Below are positions 11,768 through 22,750 of a stretch of DNA of 64,000 bases, one piece after another. Made by a program: the position numbers and the translations under genes. How positions within the stretch are numbered: position 1 is the stretch's first letter; every line of letters begins with the position of its first letter. The DNA lies in the NCBI RefSeq assembly GCF_047948215.1, contig NC_134460.1, positions 17,474,501 through 17,538,500 of the forward strand. Reading direction: 5' to 3'. The notes under the pieces were generated by a model. The model was not told the DNA's origin, did no database searches, and saw only the letters and a list, made by a program, of their open reading frames with translations. The DNA comes from Lycorma delicatula. Its lineage: Eukaryota > Arthropoda > Insecta > Hemiptera > Fulgoridae.

Positions 11768-13250
11768 ACTGATGAATAGTGAAGAATACAACAAACTTTT
11801 AAAACATGTTCTACTGGTGAAAATAAAGAAGAAAGTTCATATAAACGTAGGTTCGGATACACTGTGTTAGCGAAAGCTTTCGTTTTGATTTCTGAGCCTT
11901 CAGTAAAATTAAGACAGACTATAATTCTTGAAATCTAAATTAAGAGGTAAATTTAGCGGTTTTATAAGAAATTTGATCTGAAAAGTTGAAAAAAATATGT
12001 CCCGGAACTGTATTTTTACTAGTTTTCGAGAAATCTAGGGTAAAAGACAAAAGACGGGTATCGAAAAACACACTCTTTTAAGTAAAAAAAAAATAACTTT
12101 GTTTAACGGGTAATAAACACATAAAAATCTTAAAGATAACTTCTGGAGAATTCAATTATGAGTAAATTCGCACGAATAAAGTACACAAAGACTAAATACA
12201 AACGGCTGAATTCTGAAGTTTATTAAAAAATTAAATATATTAAAACGGGAAAGAATTTAACTATGTATTAAACGAAACAAAATTTTATATTGCAAAACAA
12301 CACAATTAAATATTTTACAAAAACAACAAATAAATAAACAAAAAACATTAAAACCGACTTAAAAACAATTAAATATAAAGCTGAAAATGTCCTTCACCAT
12401 AATGGTTACCTTACGAAGAATGTTTGTAGTGGCTTTCCATATTTGATTTATCAGGATTGTTTTGTATCACTTTTATCACACTACGAATTCTAATAACTAA
12501 CTCCTCTTGTATTACACTTTTGTTCATGTACTAATGATTTCAACTGGCTCCAAAGTAATAGTCCAGAAGTGTTATGTCAGGCTTAATTGGAGGCCAGGTC
12601 CGCCACGTCCAATCCAGTTGTTTAAAAAAGCCGTATTTAAGTGCGGGAAAATTATCTGCTTTATTGTAATCAAATGAACATCTTCCAGTAGATCTGAACA
12701 ATTATTTTACAAGAAATTTAAGTATGAAATACCCGAGACATTCTTTTAGAAAATAAATGGTTCCAATATTTTGTTGGCTATCATACCGTATCAACCGTTT
12801 TCGTGGAATCTGTTGGTGTCCAGCTTTGATGGTGGTGCGGTGTGGATTTTCGTGATTCCACATGGAACTCTTTTTTAAGTTAAGAAATCCACTTTGAATA
12901 AATGTGACTTCATCGCTAAACAAAATAGAAGCTACCTTTTTAACAGTTTCCAGAAAAAATTTAAACATTCAGGAACATCTCTATTAAAGTCATCAGGCCT
13001 TTTGTAGATTAAAAGGATGAAGTTTTTTTAAGTTTTTCATTTCAGATTTCATATAAAACCACTTAATTTACCTTATAATTTGGATCCCAATAATTACAGT
13101 CTGGCTTAACTTAACCGAAGATGCAGAAATTCTAGTGAAATCATTCGCTATCGAAGCGTTTCCAAACCTATGAATTTTCTTCTTTGTTTTCACCAGTAGA
13201 ACATGTCCTGAAAGTCTGATACGTTCTTCGTGAATCGCTCTATATAAACG
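11768..13250. mobile_element. Long-inverted-arm DNA transposon, copy 1 (degenerate)
   Basis: The left arm at about 11768-12120 and the right arm at about 12985-13250 are imperfect inverted copies. Shared landmarks include ACATGTTCTACTGGTGAAAA, AAAGAAGAAA.TTCATA and a run ending TTTATA.GAAAT.TGA. Between them lies a minus-strand fragment of a Tc1/mariner-like transposase (12410-12970). The same arm sequences, in the same inverted arrangement, flank 35.8-36.4 kb. I therefore read this as one DNA transposon family with about 300 bp terminal inverted regions. The ends and target duplication are too eroded to place exactly. Confidence 0.6.
12410..12970 (-). pseudogene. Tc1/mariner-superfamily (IS630-like) transposase fragment
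   Basis: The minus strand shows ILFSDEVTFIQSGFLNLKKS followed by MWNHENPHRT. This corresponds to the SDE(S/A)TF-SG--N--N-R-W-TENPH block around the first catalytic Asp in a transposase family abundant in hemipterans and ants. Further along, WPPIKPDITLLDYYFGAS near 12545-12600 corresponds to WPPRSPDLTPLDFFLWG, which carries the third acidic residue. ELVIRIRSVIKVIQNNPD at about 12445-12500 matches the C-terminal helix. The segment with the second Asp is missing (collapsed around 12600-12700) and several stops interrupt the reading. The position between long inverted arms suggests it belonged to that element. Confidence 0.75.
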
Positions 13251-13880
13251 ATGGCGGACCAGAAAGTAACTTACGTTTGTGCCTGGTGTAGAGATGTGTG
13301 GGAATACAGCCGCCATCTTGGCGTCAAAACGTTTCTACACTCAGTATGCCTCAAGCTGTCGTAGCGTGTGGACTGTGATTTTTCTACTTTGTTCGTTGTG
13401 AATTACTGAAATGTGCGCTTCAATAGAAAATCCCGCGAGTTGTGAGGTGCGTTCAGCGATTAGATTTTTACGGCAAAAAACCTCAAACCAATTAAAATTC
13501 ACGGGCAACTTTGTGAGGAGTACGGAGATGGAATAATGAGTGATGGTGAAGCGAGGCAGTGATACATTCAGTTTAAAAATGACCGCACCAGTGTTCATGA
13601 TGAGGACCGCAGTGGTCGGCCTAGCCTTTTGACTGATGAACTGACGATGAAAATCAACGGTAAAATTCGTCGCATTCCGATTACGGAACTCTCAGTTCAT
13701 TTCCCCCAAATTGCATGAAGTTTACTGCATGAAATTGTATCGGGGAAGCTTGGTTATCACAAGTTTTGTACCAAAAATCTAAGGCGGCAGATTTCTACAG
13801 AGAAGGAATTGAAATGCTTGTATAAGTGTCTAAATTTAAATGGCGACTATGTAGAAAAACAGTTTAAGATTGACCTTTTC
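13250..13880 (+). mobile_element. Internally deleted mariner of a second lineage
   Basis: The start holds GCGGACCAGAAAGTAAC and GATGTGTGGGAATACAGCCG, typical of the leader of a mariner group. A transposase N-terminus and the extreme C-terminus follow, with the catalytic middle removed. It directly abuts the right arm of the preceding element. Terminal inverted repeats are not clear. Length is about half of a normal mariner, so this is a non-autonomous derivative. Confidence 0.75.
13411..13870 (+). pseudogene. Mariner transposase with central deletion
   Basis: It starts at ATG 13411 (MCASIENPASCEVRSAIRFL). After a frame change comes LCEEYGDGIMSDGEARQ, then after a stop YIQFKNDRTSVHDEDRSGRP. 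Next are the second helix-turn-helix segment (ITELSVHFPQIA) and LGYHKFCT. The reading then jumps from there to FYREGIEMLV and CLNLNGDYVEKQF, the last residues of these proteins. All three catalytic Asp blocks are absent. Stops and frame changes are also present, so it is certainly inactive. Confidence 0.85.
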
Positions 13881-13984
13881 AAATGTATGTAATATATATG
13901 TATATATACTAAACTTATTAAAAATATTGTACGAACATATACATTTTTAATAAAAGTTTTCGTAATATAAATAAAAAGGTTGCT

Positions 13985-14992
13985 ACCTTTATATTTGTTT
14001 TTTTTTTGTCTTCAGTCATTTGACTGGTTTGATGCAGCTCCCCAAGATTCCCTATCTAGTGCTAGTCGTTTCATTTCAGTATACCCTCTACATCCTACAT
14101 CCCTAACAATTTGTTTTATATATTCCAAACGTGGCCTGCCTACACAATATTTTCCTTCTACCTGTCCTTCCAATATTAAAGCGACTATTCCAGGATGCCT
14201 TAGTATGTGGCCTATAAGTCTGTCTCTTCTTTTAACTATATTTTTCCAAATGCTTCTTTCTTCATCTATTTGCCGCAATACCTCTTCATTTGTCACTTTA
14301 TCCACCCGTCTGATTTTTAACATTCTCCTATAGCACCGCATTTCAAAAGCTTCTAATCATTTCTTCTCAGATACTCCGATCGTCCAAGTTTCACTTCCAT
14401 ATAAAGCGACACTCCAAACATACACTTTCAAAAATCTTTTCCTGACATTTAAATTAATTTTTGATGTAAACAAATTATATTTCTTACTGAAGGCTCGTTT
14501 AGCTTGTGCTATTCGGCATTTTATATCGCTCCTGCTTCGTCCATCTTTAGTAATTTTACTTCCCAAATAACAAAATTCTTCTACCTCCATAATCTTTTCT
14601 CCTCCTATTTTCACATTCAGCGGTCCATCTTTGTTATTTCTACTACATTTCATTACTTTTGTTTTGTTCTTGTTTATTTTCATGCGATAGTTCTTGCGTA
14701 GGACTTCATCTATGCCGTTCATCGTTTCTTCTAAATCCTTTTTACTCTCGGCTAGAATTACTATATCATCAGCAAATCGTAGCATCTTTATCTTTTCACC
14801 TTGTACTGTTACTCCGAATCTAAATTGTTCTTTAACATCATTAACTGCTAGTCCATGTAAAGATTAAAAAGTAACGGCGATAGGGAACATCCTTGTCGGA
14901 CTCCCTTTCTTATTAGGGCTTCTTTCTTATGTTCTTCAATTGTTATTGTTGCTGTTTGGTTCCTGTACATGTAGCAATTGTTCTTCTATCTC
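13985..14992 (-). pseudogene. RTE-like LINE, 5'-truncated, copy 1
   Basis: On the minus strand this is the C-terminal half of a LINE reverse transcriptase. MLRFADDIVILAESKKDL carries the paired catalytic aspartates (FADD), followed by EVEEFCYLGSKITKDGR and KVYVWSVALYGSETWT. The conserved tail runs MRCYRRMLKIR.VDKVTNEEV, RPRLEYIKQIVRDVGCRGYT and SWGAASNQSND. The coding end is followed by an A-run (13995-14008 on the plus strand as T's), the normal 3' end. Homology starts abruptly at about 14992, so it is 5'-truncated. A TGA (where copy 2 has AGA) splits the reading near 14355 (EKK-stop-LEAF), and a small frame change lies near 14860. A second copy at 30039-31190 shares the same 3' end. Confidence 0.92.
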
Positions 14993-16298
14993 TGGGATTT
15001 ATTTGTTTATTTTGTTTTCTATTTGTTTATTTTGAATAATTATTTCAAATCGACTCTTAAATAAATAAATAACCAAACTACACATAAAATAAAAATGAGA
15101 AAATATTATTCATTTACGTATAAATATTTATTTTGCATAACTATTAATAAATAGTAAAACTTTATAATCCCTTAAAGCGATACAAAAGAATAACTGAATA
15201 CTAGGAAAAATGAATTCTTAATTTTTTAACACAAGTATAAAAAGTTAATAATAAACAAAAACAAATTTCTTCAGATTTTTCTCTTTGAGAATTGCGTACA
15301 ACCAAAAAAAAAAAACCGTTAAAAAGAATTGTTGCAGTAAGTTTCGTCAGGAAGGCGGATTTCTGGTTTTAATTAACCTTATAAACGAACCCAAACCCAT
15401 TTTCTGTTTTTTTATTTATTATAACTCATGTTCCTGTGAACCCATTAGCTTGAAAATCAATAGGTCAAATTTCTATTAGTTTACATCATCCTACTAAGAA
15501 TCATCAAAATCGGTTAAATACTGTATCCAGTACAGCGAAAACAATCTGAAAATATACCCAAAAACGCGATTATATTTTGCTTTAAAAACTGTTCCTGTGA
15601 AGTAATTCGCTTGAATTCAATCAATAGGACTCTATTCCCAGTAGGTTTACTCCCAACAGCTTTCGTCAAAAGATAAGATTTGCGATTTTCGCAGACTTTC
15701 GTCTGTTAAGATTTGCGTCCGGACAAAAAAATATCAAATTTATTCATATGTACATAAATATGTATATAAACATAGAAAATCGTATTCAGGACAATCCAAA
15801 ACGTACAGAAACGTTAGTCCCCTTTCCCCCGTAACCCTCTTATAAATTCTAACCAAGTATAGAGTAGTGATTTCTATAAATTCCTTGGATTTCTTGGATT
15901 GGAAATACAGTAAAAATAAAACCAAAACTTAAATAAAATAAGATAAATATATTTAGCACTTAGAAAAAAAATTATTCCTTTACTTAATATTGATATTAAA
16001 CCGATATGAACGTGATAAATTCGATTCAAATTCTAGGAAAATAAACAGAAGGCAAAAATCATTTGAAGTAAATTATTAAGATAAGATGGAAGAAATTATG
16101 TAAATATTAGTAAAATAGCAACAAAATAATACAAAGTTAGATGAACAAAATGAGATGATAAAGAGAAATGAAACAAGCACAAAGCATCCCTCTTAGTTTT
16201 AACTAATGTAAATTTGATTAATTTCCCTCGGAGAATTTTACACTGCTTTCAATACTGCAAGCTTTTGTTGCAAATGCAATATATAGTTGCCACACTAA

Positions 16299-16300
<2 letters not shown>
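14993..16300. other. AT-rich spacer with an imperfect tandem pair
   Basis: No gene is recognised. Two similar blocks at about 15428-15535 and 15590-15680 both run TGTTCCTGTGAA..., ...CTTGAA.., ...CAATAGG... with the same order of short matches, suggesting an old dispersed repeat about 160 bp apart. Confidence 0.45.
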
Positions 16301-16351
<51 letters not shown>

Positions 16352-16355
16352 GCAT
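16301..16355. repeat. (TA)n microsatellite
   Basis: About 45 bases of alternating TA ending in a few CA repeats. Confidence 0.95.
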
Positions 16356-17555
16356 ATACAAAATGGATGTACGTTTAAATAACTAAACATATTTTGAACA
16401 CTAATTTCACCACCGGTTATTGGAAGGATAAAGTTATGTTAACGTGCAAACGTTACATTAGAAACTCTTTACATTTAAAATAATTGTGTAATAACACTGA
16501 CTCTTATGGAGGCATTAATGATTAAGTACGGGTTTGTCAGTGAACTAATACAAACCAAAGTAAGCTAATACGTATATTGCGAAACTTTGATAATCCAGAA
16601 ATCGATTGTGTTAAGTAAAGGTACAAATTAATAACGAATGTAAATAATTTTATTAAACTTGGATTTTGCATCACAATGATCGTTAAAATGTATTAATTTT
16701 TAAAAAAAGAAGGAAATGTTTAACAAAACAAAAAAATATATATTTAAATAAAATTATTTTTCATAACTTTTTTTACAGAAGGTTATGTAATTTAAACGAA
16801 TGGTGTGCGAAACTTACGAGATTACAGAAAGAACTTTTAAGGGAAGAACTTTTAAGAATATAATAGTAAGGTTAGAGTTGTTACTATACAGAAACATATA
16901 CTCATCCCATCGGTAAAAAAGCGTGGTTTCCATAGTAACAACTAACTACTTCAGTTACTTATTTCATTTACGGCTTAAATACCCGCCTACACATCATATT
17001 ATACCTATAAAAATCAAATATATCAGTATAAATAATCCAATGCGTTGTGATTATTCAGAAAATTTGCAATACTAGTAAAATTAATAGCATTCATTTTTTT
17101 TAGTGATCTTTTAATAAATTTAATTAATTACTAAACAATTAACTCGACAAAAAATCGATTAAGAATAACGAAATCAAATACGAGTTCTTATAACACAGGT
17201 ACGAGAAAAATGATCACCAATTAATCAAATAATTAATTTTAAATAATTGAAATAAAATAACATTCAAATAGCGAATACCTTGAGAGAAGTGATAAATTAT
17301 TTAATTAAAAATAATAGTTAATTAAAAAGAAGAACTATTTATTAAAATAGATGTTAACATTAAATAAAAAATGCTACATAATAACTTATTTTACATAAAC
17401 TACTAAAAATAATAATAATTCTCAAAATTATCTTATAAAGTGTTGTTAGGTTATAAAGAAATAACTATTTGGTTAAGAGTGGAAAAACATTAACATATAT
17501 ATATAAATTGCATGATCGACAAATAATACGAATTCTATTCCGATAATAAAATCAG
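16356..17555. other. AT-rich spacer
   Basis: No recognised gene. A small direct repeat of GAACTTTTAAG occurs near 16830-16860. Confidence 0.6.
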
Positions 17556-17561
17556 AAAAAA

Positions 17562-17712
17562 TCTCCGTGGTGGAGTGGTAGCGTCTCCATATTTCATCTG
17601 GAGGTCCCGGATTCGAATATCGGTCAGGCATGGCATTTCTCATACGCTACAAAATTTCCATTTCATATTCCCTTGCGTAGGCTTAGAGCTTATATAGTGA
17701 AATAATCAAAAA
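17562..17712 (+). repeat. SINE family A, tail variant 3
   Basis: The tRNA-like head reads CTCCGTGGTGGAGTGGTAGC (A box) and GGTCCCGGATTCGAATATCG (B box), then GGTCAGGCATGGCATTT. The head matches those at 27540, 44650 and 63210. After CGCTACAAAATTTCCATTTC the tail differs from the others (CCCTTGCGTAGGCTTAGAGC). The RNA polymerase III boxes are present, but the acceptor stem does not pair, so it is a SINE and not a tRNA gene. Confidence 0.75.
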
Positions 17713-17715
17713 ACA

Positions 17716-17955
17716 AAGTATATAAATATAAAAGCATTGGCATAAAGACCGAGTCCCGGCTCCCGGAGTGGGGACTTAGAGACGGCATAGCCGGGCCTGG
17801 TGGATCCTACTCTGGGGGTTTGAGGCGGGCGCAAAGTGAGATTCGACCGGCGGGCCGAGACGTGGAGGCCCGTTAGAGTAAAGGACACTCCCCTGGGCTG
17901 TGTAATGCTTAATTGAGGATCCGGCCTGGGGAGAAGAAAAAAGTATATAAGTATA
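17716..17955 (+). mobile_element. GC-rich retroposon with target duplications, unidentified
   Basis: A 210-base insert (17731-17940), strikingly GC-rich for this window, is flanked by direct repeats AAGTATATAAATATA (17716-17730) and AAGTATATAAGTATA (17941-17955), 14 of 15 identical. It ends in an A-rich tail (GAGAAGAAAA). That is the signature of LINE-mediated retroposition. No ORF of note and no A/B box is visible. It could be a 3' fragment of a GC-rich LINE, an unknown SINE or a retroposed RNA. Confidence 0.7.
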
Positions 17956-18805
17956 TTTAATTACTTATTTCTTAAAAGGTGTTTTATAAATGATATTACA
18001 ATAAGAAATAAAACACGAGAAAAAAGGATATTAAAAATTATTTTAAACACGTGTTAAACTGTATGAAAGTTGCAAACATAAAGCTTTACGATGCGATTAT
18101 TCATTACAGATACTGCAAGAAAAAGAAAATAGATAAACGCATAATTAAAATTAATTACTTTTATGTATTGTTTAATTAACGGGTTTATTTTTAAAATAAA
18201 ATAAAAACTGTTTTCAGTCTCCATTAACCATTATTTTAAAAAAAATTATTAAATTATAACAGATAAAAATATAATTGAAAAATAATTAATTATAAATCAT
18301 ATCAAATATATATTTCCTTATTAATTAAATTGTATAAAAAAGAAAAACGTATTTCTATGTATATAGTAGAATGAAGTAAAAAAATATTAAATTCTTTAAA
18401 AATTAAATATCCCCAATTCGAATGTATCTATTGTGTACATTTAAATATTTTATATTCCATTTAAAATTTTAAATATTTTATTAAACACTAACTGCTTCAA
18501 ATATTCACTTCATAAATCTTTAAACAATTTAACTGTTTAACCTTACATGTAGAGTACCTAAGTTATATACGTAACATTATTTTAATAATGCATTCTTAAA
18601 TTTAAAAATGAAATATTTAATTAGAGAATTTCATACGATTGATTAATTGAGAATATGAATGGAGAACTTAAAATTAACAAAAATAAATAAAATATAAATA
18701 AGATAGGTTAATTATAAACGGGTACCTTAAACGTGTTAAGTGTTTTTTTTTGACTACTTTAAGTTTTTAAAATTAAGCATTCGGTTGTATATTTAAAGTA
18801 CATCT
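17956..18805. other. AT-rich spacer
   Basis: No recognised gene. Confidence 0.6.
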
Positions 18806-18842
18806 AGTTACCTACTGTAATGATATATATTTTAAGTATAAC

Positions 18843-19311
18843 AAAGTTACCTATTGTAATGAGTACCATGATTGGACTTCCGGAAAATTTCAACATATCT
18901 TCGCGTTTCACGTTCCCCAGACCCCAAAACCACCGTCAGCTCAAAGGTTTATACATATATATTTCACCTTCTTGTAGACACGATAACTGCCGTAATTTTC
19001 CGCCAACCGCTTACAAATTGTTCCTTAAAAATAAGTCGTCCCAAAATCTCGGTCGAGTTCATTAACGGCCAAAATTGGACCATAGAAATGAGGGGGGGGG
19101 GCTTTCTCGAAAAAACAAAATATCGCTATAACTTTCTTATTAAGTAAAATATCGAACTCGCTTAAAGACCCCACTATTCTTTGGATAAGGGCCTAAGACT
19201 TATCTAAGTAAGTTTTTTTATAACACCAACAATTGACCCAAGGGGTGGAAAAATGGAGTTTCGAAGGCAAAAAATATCATACCTTCCTTAATAAGCACAG
19301 TATCGGATCAG
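18843..19311 (+). repeat. Family D repeat, 5' half (split by Merlin)
   Basis: It starts GTTACCTATTGTAATGAGTA and runs through CACGATAACTGCCGTAATTT to CCTTAATAAGCACAGTATCG. It aligns over its whole length with the copies at 52612-53330 (minus) and 55326-56078 (plus), with many substitutions. The continuation is at 20437-20711, after the transposon insertion. A short second copy of the first 20 bases lies just upstream (18807). Open frames here are not conserved in the other copies at stops, so the repeat looks non-coding. Confidence 0.85.
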
Positions 19312-19561
19312 GGTAATTGTGAGCCTGAACGTCCTCAACATTAATCTTTTTCAAATTGAACTATGTTGAAAAATATATCATATAATTAATAAAAATACAA
19401 GTTTCAAAAGTCGGAGGAGTGAAATTATCTCATTATTCTTCCTCAGAATCTGTAATGGCGATAGCGTTGTTATCAACTCCATAATATAGTCAGCATAAAA
19501 TGAAGCTATTAACTGGTTACCTAAGTAGGTAAAATATATATATAATTTGCATATTTAACTT

Positions 19562-19690
19562 TAATTAGACGAACGTAGCGAGCGTAGGTTATGTTTGGTT
19601 AAGTTACATTGATATAGTGCGATACAACATAATCTAATCAAACATAATCTACGCTCGCTTCGCTCGCTAACCTCGTCTGATTAACGTTAA
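19562..19690. repeat. Palindrome with GCGAGCGAAGCGAGC core
   Basis: Inverted arms of about 55-60 bp carry AGCGAGCGTAGGTTATGTTT on one side and the complement with an extra GCGAAGCGAGC on the other. It shares its core with the large foldback at 60334-60819. It lies inside the Merlin element, between the left terminal repeat and the transposase remnant. Confidence 0.75.
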
Positions 19691-19894
19691 AAATAAAAAT
19701 TATATACAATAATTTGTACGTATAGGTGATTTTATTTTTATATACGCAAACAACTGGATTTCAGTAGGGGTACCGTATAACCGATTTTATTTTTTTGTAC
19801 ACCCTGTAAATCCAAATTACTGCTTCAGATCTTTTTTCCCTAATCAATTTTAACAATTTTTACTTTTAACAATATAATACCTTGTAGAGTTTGC

Positions 19895-20215
19895 TACACC
19901 AGCTATCACACACGCCACTTTATTGCCTATCATACAAAAGTATATTCTTTCCGGTACAATAATTGTTAGCGATTACTGGAAGACATATAATTGTTTGCAA
20001 CCGGAGGGTTACCAACATTTAGCGATGACCACAAATATAATTTCATACATCCGGACACGGGAGCTCATACACAGACAATCAAGCGTGCGTGGCGAAAAGT
20101 GCGTTCAAATGTTCCTCGGTAGGAAATTGTAAGCATCATTTGTACGGGTATCTCGCAGATCTTTTTCAAAAGAAAATGCAGGGACTATAAGACCAAAATA
20201 CACAATTTATGGTCC
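19895..20215 (+). pseudogene. ISXO2-like (Merlin) transposase C-terminal remnant
   Basis: Frame one gives PIIQKYILSGTIIVSDYWKTY, corresponding to the I--YI-PGT-I-SD-W-AY block with the second catalytic Asp. After a frame change near 20030, YNFIHPDTGAHTQTIKRAWR corresponds to the NF-DP-TGAHTQ-IE--W block. The expected catalytic Glu (in TIE) is Lys here (TIKRAW). LYGYLADLF near 20140 matches the following Y-EF segment. The N-terminal part with the first Asp is absent. The element cannot encode an active transposase. Confidence 0.85.
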
Positions 20216-20436
20216 CGTCATGCTTCACTGTATTCTCACTATATTATGGAGTTGCCCAAAACAGCTGATAACAACGCTACTGCCATTACAGATTTTGAGG
20301 AATAATAATGAGGTAATTTCATTATTCCGACTTTTGGAACTTGTATTTTTATTAATTATATAACATATTTTTCAACATACTTCAATTTGAAAAGATTAAG
20401 GTTGAGCACGTTCAGGCTCAAAATTACCCGAATCGA

Positions 20437-20715
20437 TTTAAAGTGGTAGTTAGTCCTCTAAACATTATCTAAAACGTTTGTCTGAAAATTCTTTTATATG
20501 ATCAACTCTTACAGCAAGGGATGACCAAAATGTTGCTGGAAGTGTAAGAAGATGGGGCTTACGTAAGCTAAACATGTGGAAATTTTTTCACATGCAACCA
20601 TTGTGGAATTGAGTAAATTTTAAGTTTTTTTAACTTTAAGGTGGAAATCTTTTTTATCCCCTACTTAGCACCAGTGAAATCTACCTCCGCCTTCCAGCGT
20701 GCCGAGAGATTTTTT
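20437..20715 (+). repeat. Family D repeat, 3' half
   Basis: It continues the copy begun at 18843: TTTAAAGTGGTAGTTAGTCC, then GCAAGGGATGACCAAAATGT, then TTAGCACCAGTGAAATCTAC, ending CCGCCTTCCAGCGTGCCGAG. The same ordered blocks occur at 55830-56078 and 56280-56441, and in reverse at 52612-52890. Confidence 0.85.
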
Positions 20716-21776
20716 TTTTAATATTGACTAATCTGACAGTATTACCAAATACTCCATAATAACATAGAGAAGGAAACAGATTCTATTTGAAAAAAATTAA
20801 ATTAAGTAATGCTAGATAGATAAAATTATGGTCTCATATATAATTTTATCATAGTAAAAATTGTTTGTTTTTCCCATTATAGTTCATAGATTCAATTGAA
20901 TTGAAGAAACCAATAAGAACTGTAGTAAATTAGGAATAAAAATTAGCGCCTAAATCGTTTGTTTTCTAAAAAATGCAATTTCAATATTAACAAATTTTTA
21001 AGAGATAATAAATCAAAATTTATGTTTTAAATACATTTAATTACAAAGTTTTATCTGACGTTTAAAGTTTCTTCCCCGTTGATCGATTTCATTTTTTTCT
21101 ATTTCATACTCCATAAATAAAGCAATTCAATAACTTACCATAAAGCTTTTGTCTTCTTTATTAAAACATACATTTAGTATCAAATATACTAACAGCAAGA
21201 GAAAATTACCTGGAAAAAAGAGAAAATTTTTATAATAATAAATTAAAATTATTTATTTATTTATTTTTATTAAGTTAGCACAATACACAGCCAATGAAAG
21301 TTACCAAAAATGTTGAAAAATAAACGTTTAACTAAATATACGAAGAATTATAAAATCTAAAAAAAAGTTTAAAATATACTGCTACAAAATTCTTGTATTT
21401 GGAAAGAGCTTAAAGTTCAACCCTTTTCCAGAAATCAAATAAAAATTATATTCAACCTAATGACCTTACTTTTTTTATTTACATCACTATTCTATTTACA
21501 CTTTACATTATTTTCTTATCTATAAAATATTTTAATGATGTTTGTTTACCGAATAAAAGTGAATAAAAATTTTAAGAGTAAAGTAAGGTATCTTTACATA
21601 AAGTTTCACATAAACACTGTTACAACAAGAGACAAATATTAAAAATCACGACCGCCAAAAAAACATTACCCTTTAACATAGGATAATTAACGTGCGTGTG
21701 GGTGATAATTTTATATATGGTATATTTTTCTCCAAATTTTTAAAATTCATTTAAACGTTTATATATAAACGTTTCT
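20716..21776. other. AT-rich spacer
   Basis: No recognised gene or repeat. Confidence 0.6.
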
Positions 21777-21783
21777 CGCTCTG

Positions 21784-21827
<44 letters not shown>

Positions 21828-21839
21828 GAATAGAGTTTC

Positions 21840-21901
<62 letters not shown>

Positions 21902-21913
21902 GAATAGAGTTTC

Positions 21914-22003
<90 letters not shown>

Positions 22004-22020
22004 CAGAGAGAGAAACTCTA
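21777..22020. repeat. Composite (CT)n(TA)n higher-order repeat ending in a palindrome
   Basis: Three units of about 74 bp, each TAGAGTTTCTCTCTCTGTCT followed by CT and TA runs, are tandem. The last unit is closed by its own inverted copy ending AGAGAGAAACTCTA. The third unit plus the inverted copy can fold into one long hairpin (about 21905-22020). Confidence 0.95.
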
Positions 22021-22024
22021 TTTT

Positions 22025-22252
22025 TTCTGTTTAATCTCCGGAACTAACGTAAGGTATTACTTCAGAGAATGATATGTATGAATGTAAATGAAGTGTAATC
22101 TTGTACAGTCTCAATCCACTCTCTAGTATTCAAATCCGTTTTTAAAAAAAAATAACTGCCTTTACTAAGAACTAAACCTTAGAACTCTCCACTTTGAAAT
22201 CATCTGAACTGCGATGACGAGTTCACCACTAGACTAACCCGGCGGTAACATA
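22025..22252 (-). repeat. SINE family B, diverged copy
   Basis: Read on the minus strand, it begins CCGGGTTAGTCTAGTGGTGA (A box) and includes the CTAGTATTCAAATCC-type middle and the shared 3' tail (GAAGTAATACCTTACGTTAG, CCGGAGATTAAACAG). It has an internal deletion relative to the copy at 44224. It abuts the composite microsatellite. Confidence 0.8.
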
Positions 22253-22745
22253 AGGATTCCCAACGCGGGGTCATACATCCTAATCAGTTAGCCGTTGAGC
22301 TGGTACCGTGAAACAAAAAAACATACATACACATACCAAGATATATTACACTCCTGTTTTGGGCAAACGTTTAAAAAAAAAAACAACTTAAATGACTTAA
22401 AACCCATTATTTTAAGTTATTTTTTGAAACCAAAATGTTTATAAAAAAATGTACCTCCGCTTCAAATTACAAAGGTTTTGAACTGGTAAACCCTAAAAGC
22501 ATATTTAAGAAAAAACCTTTCATTTTTAAGCCAGGGTGTAGAAATAAAAATAAATCTACAAAAATTCAATTTTAATACCATTTATTACGGATTTAAAATT
22601 TATTCTTCCCGGAAATGTTCCTATATGTCGATCTACCGATCTACTATTACAAATTTTTATTTTTTAAAATAAAAAATAACAGGATTAATAAATACATAAT
22701 TATGAAACAATAGATTTTTAAAATAACACAATTTTGCCAATTTAT
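22253..22745. other. AT-rich spacer
   Basis: No recognised gene. Confidence 0.55.
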
Positions 22746-22750
22746 TATTT

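Larger units (their letters stand above)
19312..20428 (+). mobile_element. Merlin-type DNA transposon (ISXO2-like), degenerate
   Basis: Length is 1117 bp. Terminal inverted repeats of about 200 bp (19312-19507 and 20222-20428) both begin GGTAATT.TGAGCCTGAACG, with scattered differences. The insertion splits a family D repeat cleanly. The flanking 8-mers CGGATCAG (19304-19311) and CGAATCGA (20429-20436) differ only by three transitions, and the latter fits the uninterrupted family D sequence. An 8 bp target duplication with GG-starting ends, and an ISXO2-type transposase inside, are the hallmarks of Merlin. A separate small palindrome (19562-19690) is nested inside it. Confidence 0.85.

Noticed and set aside
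13068..13316. 82-codon minus-strand ORF
   Set aside because: It spans the junction of a transposon arm and a mariner leader; the other arm copies are interrupted.
17562..17640. Possible functional tRNA gene (and likewise at 27560-27650, 44660-44700, 63280-63357)
   Set aside because: A and B boxes are present, but the acceptor and D stems do not pair, the copies share non-tRNA tails, and one has target duplications, so they are SINEs.
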